Source of the DNA: Chitinophaga oryziterrae
GTDB taxonomy: Bacteria > Bacteroidota > Bacteroidia > Chitinophagales > Chitinophagaceae
Direction: 5' to 3'
Assembly: GCF_009758125.1 (NCBI RefSeq)
Contig: NZ_WRXO01000002.1
Coordinates: 1,054,001-1,118,000, forward strand
Length of the DNA: 64,000 nucleotides
A model generated the notes under the pieces. The model searched no databases. It saw only the letters and a program-made list of their open reading frames with translations, and was not told where the DNA came from. Position 1 is the first letter of the stretch, and each line of letters opens with the position of its first letter. Position numbers and translations under genes: made by a program. This document shows, piece by piece, positions 26,889-34,604 of the stretch.

Positions 26889-26928
26889 AATGGCTAATTG
26901 GGTTATCTAATATACCCAATTAGCCATT
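26889..26928 (-). terminator. Long hairpin downstream of the barrel gene (3' end structure)
   Basis: A perfect 15-bp inverted repeat, AATGGCTAATTGGGT (26889-26903) and its complement (26914-26928), with a 10-base loop. It sits 33 bases beyond the barrel gene stop on the minus strand. The U-run after it is poor, so it may end transcription with help or protect the transcript end. Confidence 0.5.
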
Positions 26929-26960
26929 CAGAGCGCAATTTTACGACTTTAAAATTTACT

Positions 26961-28595
26961 TTAAAACTTAATCATCACTCCGCCTACCACATTCAACCCA
27001 TAAGATTGATATCCATTCCACCTTTGATAGTGCGAATTAAAGAGATTATTTGCATTTATCCAGAGGTTAATATTCTTTCCTATATCGTAATTAGCCCCCG
27101 CATTCAGGTCCCAGGCGCTCTTGTTCTTAGCAAAGTCCTTATTCGGTAACTGGTAGTAGCTGCTACCCAGGAAATACAGGTTGGCATTGAGATGCAGCTT
27201 CTTTGCAATAGAGTATTGTGCGAAGGCATCTGTCCGGAAAGGTACCAGTCCCCATGGCTTCACTTCCGTTTTCTGTTTGGTATAATTGAACCAGTCAAGA
27301 CTCACACGTACCTGGAATTTCTCCTCCTGGATATAACCAACCTCAGCATGCAAATTAAATGCTTTCAGCTCTTCTTCATTTTTTGTATAAAAAGTTTTAC
27401 CATCCAGACTGTCATTCACGAATAACGGCATATTGTAATAAGTGACGGCGGCAAACTTGGTGTTATAATTAAAGTGACTGCCCAGCGTTCCTTTGATACC
27501 GGTGTATTTCTCTTCTACACGGGTATTGAGGATACCGGAACCATAAGAGGCCAGGAACGGATTCTGGTTCACCAGGTTGCGATAGCTGTTCTTATTGATG
27601 TAGGAGGTCCATCCGCTGCTCAGGATAACCTTCTTATAGATGATATGCGACTCGTTCACGATATCCGGCAACAGGTAGAACTTCTTGTTGGTCCAGGTAG
27701 GATTTACGCCTGCATGTAATACGAACCTGGGTTTGATGATCTCCAGGGCAGGATGTATGGCTACTACATTGTTATTGAACTGAGGCTGGTCATCCTGTTT
27801 ATAGGAAGAAAGGTCGAACATACCTTCAGCGCGGATATAGATGTCCTCAAACAGCTGTTTGCTCACCGGTACTTTAATGATCACGGTAGGCTCCTTGCGT
27901 TTGTAGGAGTCGGAGAAGTAAATGAATTTGGCAGATGGCTCAAACTTGAAGGCCCAGTCGTTCAAAGGACGGTTTTTCACACCCGCCTGTGCCGTGAACT
28001 GGCTGAAAGCCTGTTTCACATCACCTTTACTGAAAGTATACAGACTATGATCGTATCCATAATAATGTACTTCGTTACGGTCAAAACCGATAGCGCCGTT
28101 TACTTCCAGGATAGGGGTGAAGTAGGTACCGGAGGCCAGTACGTTCAGCGCACTGTAGTCCTGGTTTTTGATATCTCCCTTAGAACCGGTATAACTACCA
28201 TAGATCCCGAAGTTGTATTTATCATTCCTGCCACTGCCAAAACCTGCCTGTATCAGCGGTGTGCTAAGATTACCAAAGCCCGCTTTTATAAAGTTGTTCT
28301 GTAATTTATCCAGAGAATCCTTCCCCAGTGCCAGCGGTTTCAGGGGAACCGGCTGGTACATAAAGTACAGGTTCAGTGCAGGCACCTGGTACTGCAACTT
28401 GGGACGGGTAGTATCAAAACCCGGCAGGGAAGCCGTCAGGTTCAGTTTAGCCGCATCCCGCAGTTTGGGCCTGTAATTGGAAATGATGTCGATGGTTTCC
28501 TGCTTGAGCGTTTCCTGGGCATGTGCCTGTTGTTGCAGGAAAACACACCCTGCCACTGTCAAAAAACGGTTTATATGTTTGATATACACGTTCAT
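26961..28595 (-). CDS. Predicted outer-membrane beta-barrel protein
   Basis: A 544-residue exported protein with signal peptide about 1-26 (ending AHAQ). It has alternating polar and aromatic strands to the C-terminus (GVMIKF), typical of an outer-membrane barrel, and lacks a plug or TonB box. The N-terminal region (TIDIISNYRPKLRDAAKLNL) resembles the start of TonB-receptor-like barrels found next to TPR genes in Bacteroidota. It lies 20 bases after the large TPR gene and is probably co-transcribed with it. Its role is unknown; a porin-like or assembly-linked function is a guess. Confidence 0.65.
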   Translation of the reverse strand: MNVYIKHINRFLTVAGCVFLQQQAHAQETLKQETIDIISNYRPKLRDAAKLNLTASLPGFDTTRPKLQYQVPALNLYFMYQPVPLKPLALGKDSLDKLQNNFIKAGFGNLSTPLIQAGFGSGRNDKYNFGIYGSYTGSKGDIKNQDYSALNVLASGTYFTPILEVNGAIGFDRNEVHYYGYDHSLYTFSKGDVKQAFSQFTAQAGVKNRPLNDWAFKFEPSAKFIYFSDSYKRKEPTVIIKVPVSKQLFEDIYIRAEGMFDLSSYKQDDQPQFNNNVVAIHPALEIIKPRFVLHAGVNPTWTNKKFYLLPDIVNESHIIYKKVILSSGWTSYINKNSYRNLVNQNPFLASYGSGILNTRVEEKYTGIKGTLGSHFNYNTKFAAVTYYNMPLFVNDSLDGKTFYTKNEEELKAFNLHAEVGYIQEEKFQVRVSLDWFNYTKQKTEVKPWGLVPFRTDAFAQYSIAKKLHLNANLYFLGSSYYQLPNKDFAKNKSAWDLNAGANYDIGKNINLWINANNLFNSHYQRWNGYQSYGLNVVGGVMIKF

Positions 28596-28615
28596 GCTGA
28601 TCGTAATTCGGTAAA

Positions 28616-31600
28616 TTATTTATTGGATTTCATTTTAGATGCTGATTTTTCGTCAGCTTCTGCTTTGGCCAGTTTATCTTTTGCTTCCTGTTTCAACGCA
28701 GGGATGGTGCAATTCTCAGCAATACTCTGATAAGTGGCTTTCGCATTGAAATAGTCCTTTTGCTGTGCATAGATGTCTCCTAACAGAATATAGGATTTAG
28801 CTACCCACTGCTCATAACCCGGTGTATTCTTGATCACATCAAAACCGGCTTTCTCGGCGTTGGTCAGATCATTTTTCTGGAACAGGCACCAGGCAATATT
28901 ATAACGGGCTTCGGCGCCAATCTCGGATTTGGTCATACCGGCAGCCACTTTGTATTCTTTAATCGCGTCATCATACTGACTCTGTTCCTGTTCTGCACGG
29001 CCCAGGTAAAAATGGCCGGTAATCTGGTCATCTGTACTGATGTTGGAGCTGGACAACAGGATCTCAGCATAATTGCTCACCTCATCCCAGTGTTTCAGCT
29101 GGTAGTTACTGCGCAGCAGGCCACGGGTAGCGGTGAAGGTGTTCTCCTTGGTAGTGGAAAGGTCCTGTAACTGCAGGTAGTAAGCACGGGCCTTTTCATA
29201 GTTCTTCTGCTGGAAGAAGTTGATGTTGGCGGCCTGTAAGGCGGAACGTTCTGCATACAGACTGTTATTCTTTGATAACACGAACTCATAACCCGGTAAG
29301 GCATTCGTGTAATCCTTATTGTTATAGGCGCATTCTGATTTATAGAACTGGGCCGGTAACACAAACTGTCCGTTAGGATATTTCTGTAAGTAGTTATTGA
29401 AGGCAACGGTAGCGCCTGCGCAGTCATTGCTCATGAACTTACTTTCAGCCGTGGCATACGTAAGGGAGTCCTCTACGGAGGTACTTACCGTTCTGCCGGT
29501 AGATTTCAGTAAAGCCACATAAGCATCTGTTTTACCCTGTCCTACATAAATATCTTTCACACTGCTCAGGGCTTCATTTGCTTCGGGAGAGTTAGGGAAC
29601 TTCTCTACCACCTGGCGGTAATAGGTCAGTGCTTTATCTTCATTGTCTTTGTTGAAATAGCATAATCCCAGTTTCAGTAAGGCTCTTGGTGCATTCGGAC
29701 CGTTAGGTTGTTTCTGCAATACATTATCCAGATAAGGGATCGCTTCTGTATATTTTTCCTGGGCAAGATAAGTATTGGCAATTTCCAGGTCTGCATCATT
29801 GCTGAAGTTAGACGTTGGGAATTTATCCCCCAGTTGTTTCAGCATGCTCAGTTTCTCTGTCTGCTTACCCTGTATACCGAGGATGATACTTTTCTGATAG
29901 GTAGCATAATCGGAACCCGGCAGGTTACCGTTGATGATCTTGTCGTACAATGCTGTCGCCTTTGGATAGTCTTTCAGCATATAGTAACAGTCAGCGCTGC
30001 GGATGATGGCATCATTGGTGATACGGGCCGCATTCGGACCGGTAGTCCTTTGTGCAGCTTCGAAATGCTGTAACGCCCTTGTATAGTCTTCTTTCTTCAG
30101 CAGGTTATAACCCATGTTATAACTGGCCGTTTGTGCATTGGCTTCTCCGGAAGCAGGAACAGCACCGGTAAGGTAGGTGTTCAGGTGGGAGATCGCAGCA
30201 TCTGTATTATTCTGACGCATAGCAATTTCTGCTTTCCAGAAATGTGCCAGTTGTGTTACATTATTATCGTAAGGATTTTTGAGAGCGATATCCAGCAGGC
30301 GGTCCGCTTCTGCCAGTTGCTGGTCGTTGATCAGCTCTGTAGCGCGTCCGTAGGCCACTTTCTGGTAGGCTTTCTGCACGGTAGGTGTCTTGTCGGGGAT
30401 GTTCTCGATGATAGACAGGGCATCCTTATAGTTGTTGGTATTTACCAGCAGGCTAACGAGTATCTCGCGGGCTTCCTTATTATAGGCCGACTGCGGATAG
30501 GAGCCTACAAAGCTGGTCAGTTCCGTGATAGCAGCATCCTGGTAGCCCAGTTCATAAGAGAGTTTACCGTAGTTGAAGCGGGAAATCTCCTGTTGCTGTG
30601 CGTTGGCGCTGTTACGGGCGCAGAAGGCGAAGGCGTTACGCGCATTGGCTTTCTGACCGGTACGCAGGTAGCAATCACCCAGCAGGTACATGGAGTTTTG
30701 CCCCAGGGAGTCTTTCTCGCTGCTCAGTTGTTTGAACCCGCTGATCGCTTTGGCGAAGTTGCCGGTCTGGTAGTAGCTATAAGACAGTTGATAAATATCT
30801 TCTTTCCTTACTGATTCTGCATTATCCTGGTATTCCTGGAGATAGTTCAGTGCTTTCTGGTACTCTTTTCTTTCGAAATAAGCCTGTCCCAGCAGTTGTT
30901 TCATTTCAGCTTCGTAATACAGGCCGCCTTTTTTCACGAGAGGTTCTGCATAGCTGATTAACTGATCGCGTTTACCCTGGAAGTAATAGATTTCGGCAAT
31001 ATAATAAGGAACGATATTGCTGTATTTAGGTTCATTCACCACGCGCTGGAAGCTGGTCAATGCATCTATGTACTGGTGATTATAGTAGGCGATGAAACCG
31101 TAGTAGTAATTGGCCGGTATATAATATTTACCGGGAATTTCCTTGATAGACCCGAAGAGAGGTTGTGCTTTCTGAAAGTCTTTCACGTTGAAATAGCAGT
31201 AGGCCAGTTCGAATTTGGCTTCTGCGATTTCGTTGTTGGAAAGATTTTCGATGTTGGCCTTTTCATACAGGGGAATGGCTTCTTTCAGCTTATTCTGGTG
31301 GAAATAGTATTTAGCCAGTTGATAACTAACGAGTTGTTCCCGGGCATTGTTATTATAAAGGGCCAGGAAGTCGAGCGCCAGTTTTTCAGCATTAGGTTGT
31401 CCCAGTTTCAAGGCACAAACGGTATAATAATATACAGCGTCTGTTTTCACCAGGCTACGGCTGGTTTCCTGAAAGTACCCGATATTATCGATGGTTTGCT
31501 TAAACAGTTGCAGGGCAACTGCATACTTCTCCTGTTGGAATAGCTGCTGGGCATCTTTAAATACTTTATCAGGATCTGTGTAGATCCTTGTTTGCTGGGC

Positions 31601-31687
31601 TTTTGCCGCAGGTACAGTCAGTATACCCAGGGTAATCATGAATAAAAACAAATGTCCTGGAACAAGAAACTTTCTTATTAATTGCAT
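28616..31687 (-). CDS. Large periplasmic TPR protein
   Basis: A 1023-residue protein with a signal peptide (about 1-30, ending AKAQ) followed by 20 or more tetratricopeptide-like repeats along its whole length. Examples are AVALQLFKQTIDNIGYFQE, YYFHQNKLKEAIPLYEKA, LGLCYFNKDNEDKALTYYRQV and YNIAWCLFQKNDLTNAEKAG. It ends in a Lys-rich tail. It probably scaffolds an envelope complex. The next gene encodes a beta-barrel protein, suggesting the two form a periplasm to outer-membrane pair. A -7-like TATATTTG (minus) lies at 31796-31803. Confidence 0.8.
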   Translation of the reverse strand: MQLIRKFLVPGHLFLFMITLGILTVPAAKAQQTRIYTDPDKVFKDAQQLFQQEKYAVALQLFKQTIDNIGYFQETSRSLVKTDAVYYYTVCALKLGQPNAEKLALDFLALYNNNAREQLVSYQLAKYYFHQNKLKEAIPLYEKANIENLSNNEIAEAKFELAYCYFNVKDFQKAQPLFGSIKEIPGKYYIPANYYYGFIAYYNHQYIDALTSFQRVVNEPKYSNIVPYYIAEIYYFQGKRDQLISYAEPLVKKGGLYYEAEMKQLLGQAYFERKEYQKALNYLQEYQDNAESVRKEDIYQLSYSYYQTGNFAKAISGFKQLSSEKDSLGQNSMYLLGDCYLRTGQKANARNAFAFCARNSANAQQQEISRFNYGKLSYELGYQDAAITELTSFVGSYPQSAYNKEAREILVSLLVNTNNYKDALSIIENIPDKTPTVQKAYQKVAYGRATELINDQQLAEADRLLDIALKNPYDNNVTQLAHFWKAEIAMRQNNTDAAISHLNTYLTGAVPASGEANAQTASYNMGYNLLKKEDYTRALQHFEAAQRTTGPNAARITNDAIIRSADCYYMLKDYPKATALYDKIINGNLPGSDYATYQKSIILGIQGKQTEKLSMLKQLGDKFPTSNFSNDADLEIANTYLAQEKYTEAIPYLDNVLQKQPNGPNAPRALLKLGLCYFNKDNEDKALTYYRQVVEKFPNSPEANEALSSVKDIYVGQGKTDAYVALLKSTGRTVSTSVEDSLTYATAESKFMSNDCAGATVAFNNYLQKYPNGQFVLPAQFYKSECAYNNKDYTNALPGYEFVLSKNNSLYAERSALQAANINFFQQKNYEKARAYYLQLQDLSTTKENTFTATRGLLRSNYQLKHWDEVSNYAEILLSSSNISTDDQITGHFYLGRAEQEQSQYDDAIKEYKVAAGMTKSEIGAEARYNIAWCLFQKNDLTNAEKAGFDVIKNTPGYEQWVAKSYILLGDIYAQQKDYFNAKATYQSIAENCTIPALKQEAKDKLAKAEADEKSASKMKSNK

Positions 31688-31795
31688 GCTTTTAACCTGT
31701 TATAAACTTAAATATGCGTTTTAAACGAATCCTGAACGGATTTATTTTCCATTCAGAATCAATACGTAATGCCTTCAGGGTAACATAAACAGGAG

Positions 31796-31803
31796 CAAAT
31801 ATA
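31796..31803 (-). promoter_or_regulatory. Possible -7 element for the TPR-barrel operon
   Basis: Read on the minus strand this is TATATTTG, an exact TAnnTTTG. The nearest upstream TTG is 24 bases away, a little longer than usual. The rest of the 298-base gap 31688-31985 shows no gene. Confidence 0.35.
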
Positions 31804-31985
31804 GCTATTGCTATGAATTATGCTTTACAAGTTCGTCACTAAAAGTGACTGGCCGTAAGGAATTATGGGAGATAATCCGTGATATTCAGGTCCCCATATT
31901 AATATGAAAACCAATGGTTGGAGCAAGAATCAAACCAAACCTTGAAAGGAGCTGATAATTAAAGTAGAATTTATGAAAAGTAGTT

Positions 31986-32417
31986 TTATGTAGTAGTCCT
32001 CTCAATGTCCTGAGGTACCATTAATGGTAATATTATTTTTCCGAACAAATCATTCTTACCTCGTTCTCTTAATAACCCTCTTGAATTATGATATGAAATA
32101 TTTACGAGAAAGTTATCTAATTCTTTGTCAATGAATGGCTTATCTCCCTCATAAATAATGTATTTTGTCCAGTCATCGTCTGCCAGTAAGAAAGTATTAA
32201 CTATGTTAACCGTACCAACTGAACTTAATCTGAGATCTTCTGCAATGTTCAGTAACATATCAATATTAACAATGATACTGATTGTTTTTTTATCTGTTTC
32301 TATAAGGGCTTTAACTCGTACATTCACCTTGCCACTATAATCATCTTTTGTCGTTGTAGGGTTATATGCCTTATATTCCAATACATCCAGTTGAATAATC
32401 TGTACGTTATACTGCAT
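31986..32417 (-). CDS. SecB-like chaperone of a toxin-antitoxin-chaperone operon
   Basis: A 143-residue protein with a SecB-like plan: antiparallel beta strands first (VQIIQLDVLEYKAYNP, VNVRVKALIETD), then a helix, then the C-terminal motif VNISYHNSRGLLRERGKND followed by LPLMVPQDI. The last part recalls the SecB sequence in which a conserved S..RG segment is followed by a (L/F)P....P turn. It starts 1 base after the antitoxin stop in the order toxin-antitoxin-chaperone, as in known TAC modules such as the HigBA-SecB type. It may bind the antitoxin C-terminus and help it fold. Housekeeping SecB is not generally a Bacteroidota gene, which favours the TAC role. Family assignment is by pattern, not search. 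Confidence 0.6.
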   Translation of the reverse strand: MQYNVQIIQLDVLEYKAYNPTTTKDDYSGKVNVRVKALIETDKKTISIIVNIDMLLNIAEDLRLSSVGTVNIVNTFLLADDDWTKYIIYEGDKPFIDKELDNFLVNISYHNSRGLLRERGKNDLFGKIILPLMVPQDIERTTT

Positions 32418-32418
32418 T

Positions 32419-32814
32419 TTATAGTATTGCCGTTTTTACAGGTATTTCTATAGTGTTATTCAGGTAGCTTGTTTTAAAAGATGCAGGTTTATATTTATCC
32501 CATTTCTCAAATTGATCTTTGGTATCCTCTGAGGCCAAACGCTCTTTTTGATAATTATTGGGCGTATCTATTATCTTCTCTTCAAGGGCAATTTCTATTT
32601 TTACAATTGTGTCAATAGTAAAATTGTGATCTCCCTTCATCCATTTGCTAACTTCAGACTCAGATTTTCCCAGTTTATCAGCAAGTTGCTTTTGGGTTAT
32701 TCTTTTTTTCTCCAGAATGTCAAGAATTTGATCGCTTATATCAAATGATTTGGAAACCCGCTGTTTTAATTCAGGGGAAAGCCTGTCACTAACTTTTTTA
32801 AAACGTTCACTCAT
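32419..32814 (-). CDS. Xre-type HTH antitoxin with C-terminal extension (TAC-type)
   Basis: A 131-residue protein with a Xre/Cro-type helix-turn-helix at about 27-78 (ITQKQLADKLGKSESEVSKWMKG). A C-terminal extension (about 84-131: KWDKYKPASFKTSYLNNTIEIP) is rich in Lys, Thr and aromatic residues. In TAC systems such an extension (chaperone-addiction region) makes the antitoxin depend on the SecB-like chaperone; here that is inference. It lies 10 bases after the toxin gene. It probably represses its own operon. Confidence 0.65.
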   Translation of the reverse strand: MSERFKKVSDRLSPELKQRVSKSFDISDQILDILEKKRITQKQLADKLGKSESEVSKWMKGDHNFTIDTIVKIEIALEEKIIDTPNNYQKERLASEDTKDQFEKWDKYKPASFKTSYLNNTIEIPVKTAIL

Positions 32815-32824
32815 AGTTTAAAAT

Positions 32825-33265
32825 TTACTCACAGTTACCAAATTCAAAATAGAGGGCATTGTTGACAACCTCAATTAATTTATTAGCACTATCCCAGCGA
32901 AGTTCATTCTCCATAATTTTCCTTTGAAACTCTTTTGCAAATGATACCATAAAGAGCCTGTATGGTTCGCAATCCGGACTATCTTGTGATTTTTGGGAAG
33001 TCTTTACGCCACCACTGCCAAAGACAACCATATTTTTATTCATCCTCACGCAATAAAACCTTAAAGCAGAACCTCCTGTTGGAATAGCATGTACCGCACC
33101 TTCCGGGCGAAATCTACCTTCTCTGGCGCCGCGTTTTAAGAACTCATTTATCATGGCCGTAATCAGATCTATATCTTCCGCGAATACTGAATCCTCATAT
33201 TTCAGATAAAAATTCTCTGCTTCACATTCTTCCTCTCCTTCCAGTAAGATTGAATAAGCTGTCAT
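32825..33265 (-). CDS. Probable toxin of TAC operon (HigB/RelE-like core)
   Basis: A 146-residue protein from the ATG at 33265. That start has a rare strong Shine-Dalgarno (AAGGAG at 33271-33276, 5 bases away). An in-frame ATG at 33355 would add 30 residues. The protein is helical first (about 20-50), then has a beta core, GSALRFYCVRMNKNMVVFGSGGVKT, a pattern I associate with RelE/HigB-like toxins and their Bacteroidota relatives (LR.YC.R.....V.LG.GG.K..). A helical C-terminus follows. The order toxin-antitoxin-chaperone supports this role. The catalytic residues cannot be identified with confidence. Confidence 0.55.
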   Translation of the reverse strand: MTAYSILLEGEEECEAENFYLKYEDSVFAEDIDLITAMINEFLKRGAREGRFRPEGAVHAIPTGGSALRFYCVRMNKNMVVFGSGGVKTSQKSQDSPDCEPYRLFMVSFAKEFQRKIMENELRWDSANKLIEVVNNALYFEFGNCE

Positions 33266-33270
33266 AACGT

Positions 33271-33276
33271 CTCCTT
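33271..33276 (-). promoter_or_regulatory. Shine-Dalgarno site fixing the toxin start
   Basis: AAGGAG on the minus strand, 5 bases from the ATG at 33265. Strong sites are unusual in this genome, which makes the shorter start more likely and may point to a gene of foreign origin. Confidence 0.6.
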
Positions 33277-33557
33277 CAATCCACTTAACTAGTTTTCCTT
33301 TGTAGCACTTCACTTTAAAGTTAAGATTAAAATTAGTTAATCTATAAAATGTCAATAAAAAATTAACAAGACGCTATCTAATTATAAACAAATATTTGAT
33401 AATCAATGCTATTTTTATTAAATACATCTGATAGACGATAATTGTAAAATATAACATTGCACTTATAGGACTTTAACAACATGACAACTTTATTTTTTCT
33501 CCACCTACCCAACCTTTAGCTTTTTACTACCAGTTTATATAGGTAAATCATAATTCT

Positions 33558-33908
33558 ATGAAGAAAATGCTTTGTTTTTTATTAGTTATTACGGCAGCAA
33601 TGGCTTATCTCACATCCTGTAAAAAGGAAAGTTCTATCAATCCAACTTTAAATGCTTTAGGTCTGAGAGATACCTTAACAGATAGCGTACCTCATCATCC
33701 AACTGATTCATTACCAAATGATTCTCTGCCATGCCATCACCATGATTCCATTCCTGGTCATCCGCATGACACGATTCCGCATTTCCCGCATGATACAGTG
33801 CCCTTCCCTCCACACGATACATTGCCTCACTATCCGGTTGATACAACATATTATCCACCAGTAGATAGTATCCCTCCACACGATTCATTATCTGTAAGGC
33901 ATGGGTAA
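33558..33908 (+). CDS. Small lipoprotein with His/Asp/Pro octapeptide repeats
   Basis: A 116-residue predicted lipoprotein with signal peptide and lipobox LTSC (Cys near residue 21). After a short linker it consists of about seven degenerate 8-residue repeats of the form xxPHD(S/T)(I/L/V)P, for example HPHDTIPHFPHDTVP, from about residue 44 to 112. The dense His and Asp could bind metals; this is a guess. I know no family for it. It has a terminator-like hairpin after it and lies just before an ECF sigma factor gene. The coding stretch has biased codon use because of the repeats. Confidence 0.7.
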   Translation: MKKMLCFLLVITAAMAYLTSCKKESSINPTLNALGLRDTLTDSVPHHPTDSLPNDSLPCHHHDSIPGHPHDTIPHFPHDTVPFPPHDTLPHYPVDTTYYPPVDSIPPHDSLSVRHG

Positions 33909-33984
33909 TGTAACTATTGGGAAGATTTTCCGTTTTAGATCTGATTAAATTGGGTCAGTATTTTTATGTAAGCATTTAAATATT

Positions 33985-34006
33985 GCCGGTCACTTTTGTG
34001 ACCGGT
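33985..34006 (+). terminator. Hairpin after lipoprotein gene, just before sigma factor start
   Basis: CCGGTCAC (33986-33993), loop TTTT, GTGACCGG (33998-34005), followed by TTTAAG. It is a probable terminator for the lipoprotein gene. It lies only 10 bases before the earliest possible sigma-factor start (TTG at 34015), so it could also affect expression of that gene. Confidence 0.6.
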
Positions 34007-34053
34007 TTAAGTGCTTGAAACCTTGTTCTGTACGCATATATGTAAGGTATCAG

Positions 34054-34593
34054 TTGGAAGACATTCAGGAATTGATTCATAAGTGTTTGATTAATGATCG
34101 TGGAGGTCAGGAAAAACTTTATCGTAAGTTTTACCCGGCCCTGTACCTGTTATGCAAAAAATTCTTTAAAGATGAAAATGATGCGCTGGAAGCTTTGAAT
34201 GATGGAATGTTGAAAGTTTTTAAGAATATTGGACAGTACAATGAAAATAAAGGGGCATTTTTTAACTGGGTATATACAATTGTGCGGAATGCCGCCTGTG
34301 ATAAACTGAAAAGGGACAATACCCATACTTTTACTTCTTCAGATATAACAGATTTTGTTATTGCCGGTTCTGACAATCCTCTTTCAGACCTGGAATGGAA
34401 GGATATCTATCAGTTATTACAGGTACTGCCACTGGGTACAAGGGCCGTATGCGTATTATATTATTTAGAGGGCTTTTCGATTAATGAGATTTGCGGACAA
34501 TTACAATTAAGTGCAGGAACAGTGAAATGGCATCTGAGTGAGACCAGGATGAAAATGAAACCCGTGTTGCTGAAATATCATTCTAAAAAATAA
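34054..34593 (+). CDS. ECF-type RNA polymerase sigma factor
   Basis: About 179 residues from a TTG at 34054 (LEDIQELIHKCLIND). This is chosen because Bacteroidota ECF factors usually begin just before this segment and because AAGG lies upstream. An earlier in-frame TTG at 34015 adds 13 residues. Region 2 (about 20-90: RKFYPALYLLCKKFFKDENDALEALND, FFNWVYTIVRNAACDKLKR) and region 4 (about 110-170: LQVLPLGTRAVCVLYYLEGFSINEICGQLQLSAGTVKWHLSE) are intact. It recruits polymerase to a small regulon. A 12-base gap leads to a membrane protein likely to control it. Confidence 0.88.
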   Translation: MEDIQELIHKCLINDRGGQEKLYRKFYPALYLLCKKFFKDENDALEALNDGMLKVFKNIGQYNENKGAFFNWVYTIVRNAACDKLKRDNTHTFTSSDITDFVIAGSDNPLSDLEWKDIYQLLQVLPLGTRAVCVLYYLEGFSINEICGQLQLSAGTVKWHLSETRMKMKPVLLKYHSKK

Positions 34594-34604
34594 TTCCGGT
34601 ATAA

